The notes under the pieces are model-generated. The model was not told the DNA's origin. It ran no database searches and saw only the letters and a list, made by a program, of their open reading frames with translations. This document shows, piece after piece, positions 23,102 to 32,043 of a stretch of 34,046 nucleotides of DNA (the first letter of the stretch is position 1; the number at the start of each line of letters is the position of its first letter). The DNA lies in assembly GCA_028285525.1 (NCBI GenBank), contig JANQOZ010000114.1, positions 1 through 34,046 of the forward strand. The letters run 5' to 3'. Source of the DNA: Lysobacterales bacterium (GTDB taxonomy: Bacteria > Pseudomonadota > Gammaproteobacteria > Xanthomonadales > SZUA-38). A program made the translations under genes and the position numbers.

Positions 23102-24934
23102 ATGAATTCAGAAGCTGTTACCACCGCTGACGCAGCGGGCACCCTCGCCACCGACCGCGAAGAGGAGCTGTTCGGCCACCCCAAAGGACTCTACGTCTGT
23201 TTCGCCACCGAGCTGTGGGAACGGTTTTCTTTCTACGGCATGAAGTACCTGCTGTTGCTGTACCTCACCAAATACCACCTGTTTTCCGACGACATGGGCT
23301 ATGACGTCCTCGGCGCCTATGCGGGCCTGGTCTATGCCCTGCCCCTGATCGGCGGCCTGCTCGCCGACCGCTACCTCGGCATGCGCAAGGCGGTAGTTTT
23401 CGGTGGATTGCTTCTCACACTGGGCCACCTGCTGATGGCGGTGGAGGGCGATCAGGCGGTCGCTTACGCGGCCGGCACCGTACTCAATGCGGATCTGATC
23501 TTAAAAGACGGCACCGTGTTTGCCGCCGGCACCACGCTCGCTGAGGACGTGGTGAACCGTGACGTCGGCGCGCTGAAGGTGTTTTACCTGGCGCTCGCCC
23601 TGATCGTCGCTGGCGTCGGCTACCTCAAGCCGAATATCTCCACGATCGTCGGCAAGCTCTACGCCAAGGGCGACTCGCGCCGCGACTCGGGCTTCACGAT
23701 CTTCTACATGGGCATCAACATCGGCTCGTTTACGGCCACCCTGCTCTGCGGCTGGCTCGGCGAGACCTACGGCTGGGGCTACGGCTTTGGCGCCGCCGGC
23801 ATCGGGATGCTGCTGGGCCTGGTGACGTTCCTGTGGGGTCAGAAGTACCTGCACGGCCACGCGGAGCCGTCGGACCCCGCCCTGCTCAAGCAGTCGGCGC
23901 TAGGCCCGATCAACAAAGAGTGGTCCATCTACCTGCTCAGCATTCCGGCCATCGCGCTGATCTGGCTGCTGGTGCAGTCAGAGCCGATTGTCCACCTGAC
24001 GCAGAACGTGCTGCTGGTGATCTCCATCGTTGGCATCATCCTGTTCTCAATGTTCTACGAGCAGCCGCACGACAAGTCACGGACCGGCGCCTACACCCTG
24101 GCGCTGGTGGCCATCGTGCTGGGTACGGTGTCCGCCATGATTTCCAACCACGTGCTGGGAGGCTCACCCGAACTCGCGGAAAACCTCGGCTACGGCGCGC
24201 TGGTCGCCATCGGCGCGTTTGTCGCCTACGGCTTCAAGTTCCACTACTCCGAGGAGTTTTCCAAGACGGTGGTGCTGATGATCCTGATCGCATCAACCAT
24301 CGTATTCTGGGCGCTGTTTGAGCAATCCGCGGGCTCGATGACCCTCTACGCCGACCGGGTGGTAGACCGCCAGGTTGGCAGCGTTGAGGTGACCGCCTCG
24401 CAGTTTGGTTCGCTCAACGCCGGCTTCATTATGCTGCTGGCCATCCCCTTCGCCATGCTTTGGACCTGGCTCAGTAAGCGCAACCTCGAACCCAATACGC
24501 CAATGAAATTTGGACTCGGCATCCTGCAGGCCGGCCTGGGTTTTGGTGCGCTGGTGTACGGCGCCAACCATCTCAACGAAGCCGGTCAGGTGGCCGCCAT
24601 CTGGCTGGTGCTGGCCTACCTGCTGCACACCACCGGCGAGCTCTGCCTGTCTCCGGTGGGACTGTCGGCGGTAACCAAGCTGTCGATCTCCCGGGTGGTC
24701 GGTGTGAGCATGGGGACCTGGTTCCTGGCGACCGCACTGTCGGAAACCGTGGCGACACGGATGGGCAAACTGGCCTCCGTGGACACCACCAACGGCGAAG
24801 CCGGCGACGTTGCTGCCGCTCTGGCTTCCTACAATGACCTGTTTGCGTTCCTGATGTGGATGGGCGTGGGTGTGGGTGTCTTCATGCTGGTCATCTCGCC
24901 GCTGCTGCGCAAAGGCATGCACGACGTCAGGTAA
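23102..24934 (+). CDS. POT/PTR-family proton-coupled peptide transporter
   Basis: A 610-residue inner-membrane protein with 12-14 predicted helices. The POT signature ELWERFSFYGMKYLL (37-51) carries the proton-coupling ExxER motif (E37, E40, R41). GVGYLKPNISTIVGKLY (171-187) and TTGELCLSPVGLSAVTKLS in the C-terminal half are further family blocks. Such proteins import di- and tripeptides with H+. Unusual is a hydrophilic stretch at about 114-155, between helices 3 and 4 on the presumed periplasmic side, with two copies of an AAGTxL element (123-128 and 141-146). ATG 23102 has no strong Shine-Dalgarno. fmdB-like gene follows after 9 bases. Confidence 0.92.
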   Translation: MNSEAVTTADAAGTLATDREEELFGHPKGLYVCFATELWERFSFYGMKYLLLLYLTKYHLFSDDMGYDVLGAYAGLVYALPLIGGLLADRYLGMRKAVVFGGLLLTLGHLLMAVEGDQAVAYAAGTVLNADLILKDGTVFAAGTTLAEDVVNRDVGALKVFYLALALIVAGVGYLKPNISTIVGKLYAKGDSRRDSGFTIFYMGINIGSFTATLLCGWLGETYGWGYGFGAAGIGMLLGLVTFLWGQKYLHGHAEPSDPALLKQSALGPINKEWSIYLLSIPAIALIWLLVQSEPIVHLTQNVLLVISIVGIILFSMFYEQPHDKSRTGAYTLALVAIVLGTVSAMISNHVLGGSPELAENLGYGALVAIGAFVAYGFKFHYSEEFSKTVVLMILIASTIVFWALFEQSAGSMTLYADRVVDRQVGSVEVTASQFGSLNAGFIMLLAIPFAMLWTWLSKRNLEPNTPMKFGLGILQAGLGFGALVYGANHLNEAGQVAAIWLVLAYLLHTTGELCLSPVGLSAVTKLSISRVVGVSMGTWFLATALSETVATRMGKLASVDTTNGEAGDVAAALASYNDLFAFLMWMGVGVGVFMLVISPLLRKGMHDVR

Positions 24935-24943
24935 GCTACCGTT

Positions 24944-25231
24944 ATGCCGTTCTACGAATACGTTGCGCTCGACCCCGCCGATCAGTGTGATTACTGTAAA
25001 GACGGCTTTGAAGAGCTGCAGAAAGTCTCAGACGAGCCCGTGCAGTGGTGCCCACGCTGCGGCGCCGAGGTTAGGCGCAAGATATCGGCACCTGCTGTCC
25101 AGGCGGGTGACAGCCACCGCCTGGATCCGAAACACTTCTCGAAGCACGGTTTTACGCAGTACAAACGCGCCGGCAGCGGAGTTTACGAAAAAACCGGCGG
25201 CAAAGGACCTCGCTACATCTCCGACGACTGA
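24944..25231 (+). CDS. FmdB-family zinc ribbon protein
   Basis: A 95-residue protein opening MPFYEYVALDP, followed by a zinc-ribbon with C15/C18 (CDYC) and CPRC about 20 residues later. FEELQKVSDEP between the two CxxC pairs is the usual FmdB-family (CxxC_CXXC_SSSS) pattern. The function is unknown; FmdB was named from a methanol/formamide regulation study and most members are uncharacterised. The C-terminal half is charged and rich in Gly/Lys. The gene begins 9 bases after the transporter stop and may be co-transcribed with it. Confidence 0.85.
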   Translation: MPFYEYVALDPADQCDYCKDGFEELQKVSDEPVQWCPRCGAEVRRKISAPAVQAGDSHRLDPKHFSKHGFTQYKRAGSGVYEKTGGKGPRYISDD

Positions 25232-25249
25232 CTCGTCGCCTGCCGGTAA

Positions 25250-26515
25250 TTGGACTCCCCCTCACCCATTCATGATTTCACCTACGGCAGTCTGACAACC
25301 CCGCTCGATTACCGAACGGAGAGCCAGACGGCATTCCGGGCGTTTGCGCCAATCGCCGCCGGCCTGCTGCTGCTGGAAACAATCTTTCATTTGCCCGGCG
25401 AAGGTCCGTTGGCGCTGATCGTCACGCCGGCCTGCGGCGCGGCGCTGCTATTGATCGCAACCGTCATCGAGCGACGCTGGCGTGGCCTCAAGTCGCCGTG
25501 GATCATTCTGCTACCGCAGCTTGTAGTGCTGGTTGAGCTGGTGGTTCATGCCATGTTCGGGACCGGCACCGCCGAGATTGTGGTGATGGCCGGCGTTACG
25601 TGCGCCGCGGGCGCCATTATCGTCGCTCCCGGCCCAGCGCTCGTTGCGATGACGCTGAACGCAGTGACTCTGGCAGCGTTCCTCTACGTCAGCGACCTGA
25701 TGGTCTGGCAGAACGACGTTTTTGTCTGGTTCCTTTGCTGCGCCTGCGCGCTGACCATCAACCTCACGCGGCGGCGGAAGCTCAAACAGGACTACGACGC
25801 CGAGAAACGCCGGCTGGAGTCGCTGAGCGGCGAACTGGCGCATGAGCTGAACAATCACCTCATGGCGGTCAGCGGTGGTCTGGAGCTAGCGGAACCCGCG
25901 GTTGCCGGAACCGATATGCCGCGCAAAGGCTGGGAAATGGCCACCCACGGCACAAGACGACTGGCTGCCGTGGGAACGCAGCTCGCGCACATGGCCGGAC
26001 AAACCGCACAGCCTTCCCGATTTGCGACCGATCTGACGCCACACCTGCTGTCGAGCGAACTGGCAAGCTATCTGCCCAGCGGTGTCAGCCTGCGTCTCCA
26101 GAAAACCTCTGAGCTTCCCCAGATCGAGGGCAACCTGTATCAGCTCGTAAGCGCTATTGGGGAGCTACTTCAGTACGCCGGCGATATGGCTCATCGGGCC
26201 GACGCAGATTCGGTCGACTTGTCTCTGGGTAAGACCGAAAGCGGAAACTTTGAGGCGGGCATTCAGCTACGGCCCGGCAGCAACGAGGAAACCCAAGCGC
26301 TTGCGCAGCTGTTCTCGGGCGACTACCCGGCTGAGTCGAACAACGGGCCGACGTTTGGGCACGGGTTCGGTCTTTTCTACGCCGCGACAATCATCCGGCA
26401 ACACGCCGGGTCCGTCCGACTCGCCGAGGACGCCGATCAGCAGGTGTTGATGGTCCTCACCCTGCCCGCAGTCGTTTCGTCGGAGCAGCAGCCGGACGAC
26501 GCCGCCGCCGGCTGA
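25250..26515 (+). CDS. Membrane histidine-kinase-like protein, degenerate ATPase site
   Basis: A 421-residue protein. About five to six hydrophobic segments lie between 30 and 172, then a linker helix, then a HisKA-like H box with H198 (LAHELNNHLMAVSGG). The ATPase part keeps a G2-like GHGFGLFYAATIIRQHAG (370-387), but the N box is poor (LVSAIGELLQYAGD, no Asn) and the DxGxG G1 box is not visible. It may be a divergent kinase or a pseudokinase/phosphatase scaffold. No response regulator is adjacent. It starts at TTG 25250, immediately after an in-frame TAA, so this is the earliest possible start. It is convergent with ppk2. Confidence 0.7.
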   Translation: MDSPSPIHDFTYGSLTTPLDYRTESQTAFRAFAPIAAGLLLLETIFHLPGEGPLALIVTPACGAALLLIATVIERRWRGLKSPWIILLPQLVVLVELVVHAMFGTGTAEIVVMAGVTCAAGAIIVAPGPALVAMTLNAVTLAAFLYVSDLMVWQNDVFVWFLCCACALTINLTRRRKLKQDYDAEKRRLESLSGELAHELNNHLMAVSGGLELAEPAVAGTDMPRKGWEMATHGTRRLAAVGTQLAHMAGQTAQPSRFATDLTPHLLSSELASYLPSGVSLRLQKTSELPQIEGNLYQLVSAIGELLQYAGDMAHRADADSVDLSLGKTESGNFEAGIQLRPGSNEETQALAQLFSGDYPAESNNGPTFGHGFGLFYAATIIRQHAGSVRLAEDADQQVLMVLTLPAVVSSEQQPDDAAAG

Positions 26516-26550
26516 ATAGGTATGCCTTTGCCAAAACAGGCCACAGCGGA

Positions 26551-27438
26551 TCAGCTTCCCGGCTTGGTCAGCTCCTTGCGCATCTGATCGAGCATCTTAT
26601 GGCGTTCCGCCGTCTGCACCGGATAGGACAGCTTCAGTGATTTGAGGGTGTCGCGCACGGTTTCAGCCACCACCACGCGCATGTAGGACTTGCTGTCGGC
26701 GGGGATGACGTACCACGGCGCCCAGGCCCGGGAGGTTGCGTTGATGGCCGCCTGATAGGCCTGCATATATTTCGACCAGAAGCCCCGCTCATGAACGTCG
26801 CTGACAGCGAACTTCCAGTGTTTTTCCGGCTCGTTCAGACGCGATAGAAATCGCTGCCGCTGCTCTTCCCGGGAGTGCTTCAGCCAGAACTTGATGACCA
26901 CCGTGCCGGACTGAACCAGATGCAGCTCGTGCTGACGGATCGACTCGTAGCGCATTTCCCACAGCGACTTTTCGCTGCGGTACGGTGGCAGATTCTGAAA
27001 CTTGAGAAATTCCGGGTGCACGCGGACCGCCAGCACCTCTTCGTAGTAGCTGCGGTTAAAGATGCCGATATTCCCCTTGCGCGGCAGCTCTCGAGCACAG
27101 CGCCACAGAAAGTCGTGTTCCAGCTCCAGCTCGGTGGGCCGCTTAAAAGAGGTTACTCGAATACCCGCCGGATCTACGTGGTTGAATACGGCCCGAATCG
27201 TGCCGTCTTTTCCCGCGGCATCGAGGGCCTGAAACACCAGCAGCACGGCAAACTGATCACCGGCGTAAAGCATGCGTTGGAGGTCATCAATCTCTTCGCC
27301 AAGGTCCTTGAGCTGTCGTCGCAGCGTCTTTTTGTCCGGCACGTCGCGGGGCGGTTTTGTCGTGCAGCGGCCGTGGCGCAGGGAGCCGTCGAACGGCGCG
27401 AGGTAAGGGTTGGTGACTGCGTTGAACCACGGGCGCAT
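26551..27438 (-). CDS. Polyphosphate kinase 2 family protein (class III-like)
   Basis: A 295-residue PPK2 that moves phosphate between polyphosphate and nucleotides. Walker A is LDAAGKDGT (72-80), Walker B is GIFNRSYYEEVL (125-136), and the lid lies in EEQRQRFLSRL. The segment VTSFKRPTELELEHDFLWR is, from memory, typical of class III (AMP/ADP-phosphorylating) enzymes rather than class I, and PYLAPFDG near the N terminus fits that group. Substrate class is inference. I chose ATG 27438, preceded by CTGGGGA about 7 bases upstream; the open frame extends 20 codons further without support. Divergent from the DsbA-fold gene. Confidence 0.88.
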   Translation of the reverse strand: MRPWFNAVTNPYLAPFDGSLRHGRCTTKPPRDVPDKKTLRRQLKDLGEEIDDLQRMLYAGDQFAVLLVFQALDAAGKDGTIRAVFNHVDPAGIRVTSFKRPTELELEHDFLWRCARELPRKGNIGIFNRSYYEEVLAVRVHPEFLKFQNLPPYRSEKSLWEMRYESIRQHELHLVQSGTVVIKFWLKHSREEQRQRFLSRLNEPEKHWKFAVSDVHERGFWSKYMQAYQAAINATSRAWAPWYVIPADSKSYMRVVVAETVRDTLKSLKLSYPVQTAERHKMLDQMRKELTKPGS

Positions 27439-27598
27439 AAAAATCCCCAGGAAATGATTTGACGGCCACAACCTGCCGCTTATTGAGCCGCGATGCAACC
27501 TTGACGATGAACTCGGTCCTGCCGTCCGTCCATTACTGGGCGTAACCGCGATTCCTGTGTCATGCTCAAGCCTTTCTCAATCCATCCCCCGGCTAACG

Positions 27599-28258
27599 AT
27601 GACCCAGTGCGTCCAGTTCTATTTCGACTTTATCTCGCCCTACGCCTACCTGGGCTGGCACCGGGCCCGCAGCGAACTTGCCAGCAACGGGATCACCGTT
27701 GAGCCCGTACCGGCGCTGTTTGCCGCGATGCTGAACGCGAACGAGACCAAAGGCCCCGCCGAGATTCCCGCCAAGCGGCTCTACACCTGGAAGCACGTCA
27801 TCCGGCTTGCCGCAGGCCTGGGACATCCGATTCAACCGCCGCCGGCTCACCCATTTAACCCCCTGCTCTCCCTGCGGGTTGTGACCGCCCTGGACAGACT
27901 TGAAGATCGCATCAGCGCCGTCGACGCACTCTTTGCCGCCTGCTGGAATCGCGGGGAGGCGATTCAGGAAAGGGATGAGGTTGTCAGGGCGCTGGACCAG
28001 GCCGGGCTGCCCGGCGACCGCTGGACCGAAGCGGCGGTCAATGACGAGGTGAAACGGCGACTCAGGGACACAACCGCAGGCGCCATCGAGAGAGGCGTGT
28101 TCGGAGTTCCGTCCTTTGCGGCTGACGATGAGATCTTCTGGGGTCAGGACTCGGTGCCGCACGTGGCGGCGTACCTACAGGGCGAAGATCCGGCTGCGGG
28201 TGCCGTGGAGCGCTGGGCTAATCTTCCGGCGGGCGTTCAGCGCCGCCGCGGCGGCTGA
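27599..28258 (+). CDS. DsbA-fold protein, 2-hydroxychromene-2-carboxylate isomerase family
   Basis: A 219-residue thioredoxin/DsbA-fold protein of the HCCA isomerase (kappa-GST-like) family. The N-terminal FYFDFISPYAYLGWHR carries the active-site serine S13 in place of a CxxC pair, and the C-terminal GVFGVPSFAADDEIFWGQD is the other family hallmark. HCCA isomerase proper acts in naphthalene degradation, but most genomic members are glutathione-dependent enzymes of unknown substrate; no aromatic-degradation genes are near. ATG 27599 is chosen because it begins directly at the fold (MTQCVQFYFDF); a further 14 open codons upstream are not family-like. It ends 18 bases from the convergent hisIE. 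Confidence 0.85.
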   Translation: MTQCVQFYFDFISPYAYLGWHRARSELASNGITVEPVPALFAAMLNANETKGPAEIPAKRLYTWKHVIRLAAGLGHPIQPPPAHPFNPLLSLRVVTALDRLEDRISAVDALFAACWNRGEAIQERDEVVRALDQAGLPGDRWTEAAVNDEVKRRLRDTTAGAIERGVFGVPSFAADDEIFWGQDSVPHVAAYLQGEDPAAGAVERWANLPAGVQRRRGG

Positions 28259-28276
28259 CGCGCAGGCGCTTCGCCG

Positions 28277-28900
28277 TTAGGACGGCTGATGGCGTTCGCG
28301 CAGCAGCTCGCTGACTTGCCCGACGTTCAGTCCGGCATCTGACAGCAGCACGGTCAGGTGGTAAAGCAGGTCCGCTGCTTCGGACTGAACCTCCGCCGAA
28401 TCTCCTGCCATCGCGGCAAGCGCGGTTTCGACGCCCTCTTCGCCCACCTTCTGGGCAATGCGCTTAGTGCCCCGGTTAAACAGGCTGGCCGTGTAGCTCG
28501 AATCCGGGTCGGCACCCTTCCGGGAATCCACCACCTGCTGCAGCTCACTGAGAAACCCGAGCGCATGACGGGTCGACTCGCCGAAGCAGCTCGTTACCCC
28601 GAGGTGACAGGTGGGCCCGACGGGATTTGCGGTCACCAGCAGGGCGTCTCGGTCGCAGTCGGTTGCCATGTCGACAAAGTGGAGAAAATTGCCGGAGGTT
28701 TCGCCCTTGGTCCAGAGCTCGCTGCGCGAGCGGCTGAAGAAGGTCACCTTACCGCTGTTGCGTGTGACCCGAACCGCCTCCTCGTTCATGTAGCCCAGCA
28801 TCAGCACCTGTCCACTGACGGCGTCCTGAACAATGGCCGGGATCAGCCCATCGCCTTTGTCAAAATCCAAGTTGTCCAAATCAGTTGTCGGGTCAGTCAT
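28277..28900 (-). CDS. hisIE: Phosphoribosyl-AMP cyclohydrolase / phosphoribosyl-ATP pyrophosphatase
   Basis: A 207-residue bifunctional enzyme for steps 2 and 3 of histidine synthesis. The N-terminal HisI domain has the metal site DCDRDALLV and [12 protein letters not shown]. The C-terminal HisE domain carries [13 protein letters not shown] with its acidic Mg2+-binding residues, then EAADLLYHL. The size matches fused enterobacterial HisI. ATG 28900 overlaps the hisF TGA as ATGA. It is the last gene of the operon; no convincing terminator was seen in the 18 bases before the convergent neighbour. Confidence 0.96.
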   Translation of the reverse strand: MTDPTTDLDNLDFDKGDGLIPAIVQDAVSGQVLMLGYMNEEAVRVTRNSGKVTFFSRSRSELWTKGETSGNFLHFVDMATDCDRDALLVTANPVGPTCHLGVTSCFGESTRHALGFLSELQQVVDSRKGADPDSSYTASLFNRGTKRIAQKVGEEGVETALAAMAGDSAEVQSEAADLLYHLTVLLSDAGLNVGQVSELLRERHQPS

Positions 28901-29664
28901 GGTCGCACCAGGATGTCGCTGTCGCGGAGAAACGACTTGAGGTCAGGAATAGGAATTGCGCCCGAATGAAACACCGTAGCGGCGAGCGCACCGTCAACGT
29001 CTGCCTCTCGAAACACGTCGGCAAAATGCGCCATGGTGCCGGCGCCGCCGGAGGCGATCAGCGGCACTCGGCAGGATGTGCGCAGCAGCTTAAGCTGGGT
29101 GATGTCGTAACCGCTGCGCGCGCCGTCTGCGTTCATGCAGTTGAGGACAAATTCACCGGCGCCGCGATCCTGCGCTTCGCTGAGCCAGGCCTGCGTAGAG
29201 CGGTTGGCGTCCGACATCAGATCCGGATTACCGGTGTTCTGCTTGACGGTGTAAGGCCCGTCGCGGTCCAGGCTGTCGATTCCCACCACCACACACTGCG
29301 AGCCAAAGGCCAACGCCAGCTCGCCGATCAGGTCCGGGTTTTCCAGGGCTGGCGTGTTGACCGAAATTTTGTCGGCGCCTGCCTCCAGCACCCGACCGGC
29401 CTGCGCCACGCTGCGAATGCCGCCGGCGACGCAAAAGGGAATGTCGATCACCCGAGCCACGCGGCTGACCCAGGATACATCCACCTGCCGCCCTTCGGGG
29501 CTTGCAGTGATGTCGTAAAACACCAGCTCGTCAGCGCCCTCGTCACGATAGCGCGTCGCCAGCTCTTCGATTTCGCCCATCACCCGGTGATTGCGAAACT
29601 GCACGCCTTTGACCACCTGGCCATCGCGGACGTCCAGACAGGGGATCAGCCGTCGCGCAAGCAC
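28897..29664 (-). CDS. hisF: Imidazole glycerol phosphate synthase subunit HisF
   Basis: A 255-residue TIM-barrel cyclase that joins ammonia from HisH with PRFAR to form imidazole glycerol phosphate and AICAR. Catalytic D11 (IPCLDVRDG) and D130 (VVVGIDS) are at canonical positions, and half-barrel phosphate sites are visible as CVAGGIRS and IASGGAGT. The start is GTG 29664, inside the end of hisA (19-base overlap, 29646-29664); this start gives the standard [11 protein letters not shown] opening. Confidence 0.97.
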   Translation of the reverse strand: MLARRLIPCLDVRDGQVVKGVQFRNHRVMGEIEELATRYRDEGADELVFYDITASPEGRQVDVSWVSRVARVIDIPFCVAGGIRSVAQAGRVLEAGADKISVNTPALENPDLIGELALAFGSQCVVVGIDSLDRDGPYTVKQNTGNPDLMSDANRSTQAWLSEAQDRGAGEFVLNCMNADGARSGYDITQLKLLRTSCRVPLIASGGAGTMAHFADVFREADVDGALAATVFHSGAIPIPDLKSFLRDSDILVRP

Positions 29665-30386
29665 TGGAGCGCCTCCGCAACCGTAAACCGCCCTTCCAGC
29701 AGCGCTTTGCCGACGATGATGCCGTCCACGCCAATCGTCTTGAGCACTGCCAGGTCCTCAACGCTGGAAACGCCGCCTGACGCCTGAACTTTAAGGCCCC
29801 GCGATACGAGCGCTTCGTAGAGCCCGAGGTTTGGACCGGTAAGCGTTCCATCCCGGCTGATGTCGGTGCACAGCAGGTGCACCAGGCCATAGTCCGCGAG
29901 TTTGTCCAGTAGCGTATCCAGGGTCTGGTCGCCGGCTTCCGTCCAGCCAGCGGTCGCGGGATAGAACTGTCCGTCCTCACCCGCTCGCACGTCCAGCGCC
30001 GCCACCACGCGGTCTGCGCCGTAAGACTGCAGCCAGCCGCCGAAAGCCTCCGGCTCTTTGACAACCGTGGTGCCCACCACAACCCGTGCCGCGCCCGCTT
30101 CCAGCAACGCCTTGATCTGAGCCTCACCGCGCAGGCCGCCCCCGGTCTGCACCGGAAGGCCTGAGGCGCGCTGCATCTCCCCGATCAGTGCCGCCTGTTC
30201 GGGCTGACCGCTGCGCGCGCCGTCCAGATCCACCACGTGAAGCCGGGTCGCGCCGGCGTCAGCGTACTCTTTGGCCAGCTCAACCGGGTCTGCGTCATAG
30301 CGCGTCTCCTGCGCAAAATCGCCCTGGTGCAGGCGCACGCATCGGCCGTCTCGAAGATCGATAGCCGGAATCAGGTCAGTACTCAT
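29646..30386 (-). CDS. hisA: ProFAR isomerase HisA
   Basis: A 246-residue TIM barrel catalysing the Amadori rearrangement of ProFAR to PRFAR. The first catalytic aspartate is D10 (IPAIDLRDG), and the second lies in [16 protein letters not shown], with QTGGGLR and ASGGVSS as the phosphate-binding loops. Standard length. ATG 30386 overlaps the hisH TGA (ATGA), and its own end overlaps hisF by 19 bases. Confidence 0.97.
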   Translation of the reverse strand: MSTDLIPAIDLRDGRCVRLHQGDFAQETRYDADPVELAKEYADAGATRLHVVDLDGARSGQPEQAALIGEMQRASGLPVQTGGGLRGEAQIKALLEAGAARVVVGTTVVKEPEAFGGWLQSYGADRVVAALDVRAGEDGQFYPATAGWTEAGDQTLDTLLDKLADYGLVHLLCTDISRDGTLTGPNLGLYEALVSRGLKVQASGGVSSVEDLAVLKTIGVDGIIVGKALLEGRFTVAEALQCLRDG

Positions 30387-30976
30387 AGTGAGAGGAAGTT
30401 CTCCAAAATTTTGGCGCCGACCCCCGCCGAACGTTCGGGGTGGAACTGCGTACCGTAGAAATTATCGCGCTGGGCGACCGCGCAGAAGGCCTCGCCGTGC
30501 AGCGCGCTGGCAACCGTGTCGTCGTTTACCGGCAGCGCAAAGCTGTGAACGAAGTAGGCGTAGGCGTCGTCCCCAAGACCATCGAGCAGCGCGCACGGTT
30601 TCACCATCTCAAGCCGGTTCCAGCCCATGTGCGGGACACGCAGCCCGGGGCGATCGGGCAGCCGGGTGGCGCCGCCGCGAAAAATGTTGAGCGCCGGGGT
30701 GTTGTCTTCCTCGGAGTTTTCAAACATGAGCTGCATGCCGAGACAGATGCCCAGCACCGGCTGGGTGAGCGTGGGAATCAGCTCGGTCAGACCGTGCTCC
30801 CGGAGCCTGGCCATACCGGCGCCCGCGGCACCGACGCCCGGCATGATGACCTTCGCTGCCCGCTGAATCTCTTCGGCGTCCGCACAGATCTCCGCCTCAA
30901 CACCGAGCCGCGCCAGCGCGTATTTAACCGAGCCGATGTTGGCACCGCCTGAATCCACCAGCACTACCGACGACAT
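30383..30976 (-). CDS. hisH: Imidazole glycerol phosphate synthase glutaminase subunit HisH
   Basis: A 197-residue class I glutamine amidotransferase supplying ammonia to HisF. The nucleophile is C78 (LGICLGMQLMF), with H179 and E181 in TQFHPERSAG. Also typical are VDSGGANIGSV at the N terminus and VPHMGWNRL. ATG 30976 gives the family start and shares one base with the hisB stop (TGATG). The open frame runs 25 codons further upstream inside hisB without family similarity. Confidence 0.96.
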   Translation of the reverse strand: MSSVVLVDSGGANIGSVKYALARLGVEAEICADAEEIQRAAKVIMPGVGAAGAGMARLREHGLTELIPTLTQPVLGICLGMQLMFENSEEDNTPALNIFRGGATRLPDRPGLRVPHMGWNRLEMVKPCALLDGLGDDAYAYFVHSFALPVNDDTVASALHGEAFCAVAQRDNFYGTQFHPERSAGVGAKILENFLSL

Positions 30977-32043
30977 CAGAGCACCCCCTTGGTGCTCGGC
31001 AACGCGCCACCCGCGTCTCGCGCGAACGCCTGGCGGAGGGCTCGGCCGCACGCTTTGAAGAGCCCCTCGACCATGTGGTGGGTGTTTTCCCCGGTCACCT
31101 TGAGATGCAGCGCGCAGACCAGCGAGTCGCTGAGGGAATGGAAGAAGTGCTGCACCATCTCGGTCGAAAGCTCGCCAACGTTGTCGCGTGGAAAATCCGC
31201 CTCGAACGCAAACCGTGCGCGCCCGCTGAGATCAACCGCCGCCTGCGCGAGCGATTCGTCCATCGGCAGTACAAAACCGTAGCGACCGATCCCACGCTTA
31301 TCGCCGAGGGCTTCGCGCAGTGCCGTCCCGAGAGCCAGCGCACAGTCTTCCACGGTGTGGTGCTCATCGATATGCAGGTCGCCGTCACACTTGAGCGTCA
31401 GCGCAAAGCCGCCATGTGATGCCAGCTGGTCCAGCATGTGATCAAAGAAACCGATACCGGTCTGGTTGCTCACCGGCTGGGTGCTGTCCAGGTCAACCGA
31501 GACCGAGATGCGCGTCTCGTTGGTGTTGCGCTCAGTTTTTGCCTGCCGCAGCCGCCCGCGCATCTTCTTGAGGATTTCAGGCCAGCCGTTGTCGGCAGTC
31601 AGCTTGTGACCCGGCACGCCAAGGTTCTCGGCCAGCTCAAGGTCGGTATCCCGGTCGCCGATCACCACGCTGCGCGCGAGGTCCAGATCGCCGCGTTTGA
31701 GATAATCCAGCAGCATTCCGATACCGGGCTTGCGGTTGGGCGATTGCTCTTCGGGCAGCGACGGATCGATGTGCTCCGCGGCGAAGTGGATTCCCTGTGA
31801 GGTGAGCACCTGCTGCATCAGTTGATGCGGTGGCTCAAAGTCTGCCGTGGGGAACGATTCGGTGCCCAGCCCGTCCTGGTTGCTGACCAGCACCAGCTCG
31901 TAGCCGTCATCCTGCAGCGCCAGCAGCGCTGGGATCACTCCTTCGACAAAACGCACCTTGTCGAGCCGATCGACCTGGAAGTCCTCCGGCTCCTCGATGA
32001 TGGTGCCGTCGCGGTCGACAAAAGCCACCTTCCTCAGACTCAT
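30976..32043 (-). CDS. hisB: Bifunctional histidinol-phosphatase / IGP dehydratase HisB
   Basis: A 355-residue fusion: HAD phosphatase (1-165) and imidazoleglycerol-phosphate dehydratase (about 168-355). HAD residues are D10 and D12 (FVDRDGTI), with GDRDTDLELAENLG as motif IV. The dehydratase has FFDHMLDQLASHGG, HIDEHHTVED and NTHHMVEGLFKA, whose histidines bind Mn2+. Numbering aligns with E. coli HisB without gaps through the phosphatase loop. The four zinc ligands there (C93, H95, C101, C103) are D93, S95, S101 and N103 here, so the zinc site is absent. RKP (104-106), with the catalytic lysine, is kept. ATG 32043 overlaps the hisC stop as ATGA. Confidence 0.95.
   Translation of the reverse strand: MSLRKVAFVDRDGTIIEEPEDFQVDRLDKVRFVEGVIPALLALQDDGYELVLVSNQDGLGTESFPTADFEPPHQLMQQVLTSQGIHFAAEHIDPSLPEEQSPNRKPGIGMLLDYLKRGDLDLARSVVIGDRDTDLELAENLGVPGHKLTADNGWPEILKKMRGRLRQAKTERNTNETRISVSVDLDSTQPVSNQTGIGFFDHMLDQLASHGGFALTLKCDGDLHIDEHHTVEDCALALGTALREALGDKRGIGRYGFVLPMDESLAQAAVDLSGRARFAFEADFPRDNVGELSTEMVQHFFHSLSDSLVCALHLKVTGENTHHMVEGLFKACGRALRQAFARDAGGALPSTKGVL

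Noticed and set aside
2022..27598. Sigma-54 (-24/-12) promoters in the intergenic gaps, given rpoN
   Set aside because: No TGGCAC-N5-TTGC match with the correct GG/GC spacing was found in the gaps inspected.
28265..28275. GGCG-CTT-CGCC hairpin between the DsbA-fold gene and hisIE as a bidirectional terminator
   Set aside because: Only four base pairs and no T-tract on either strand.
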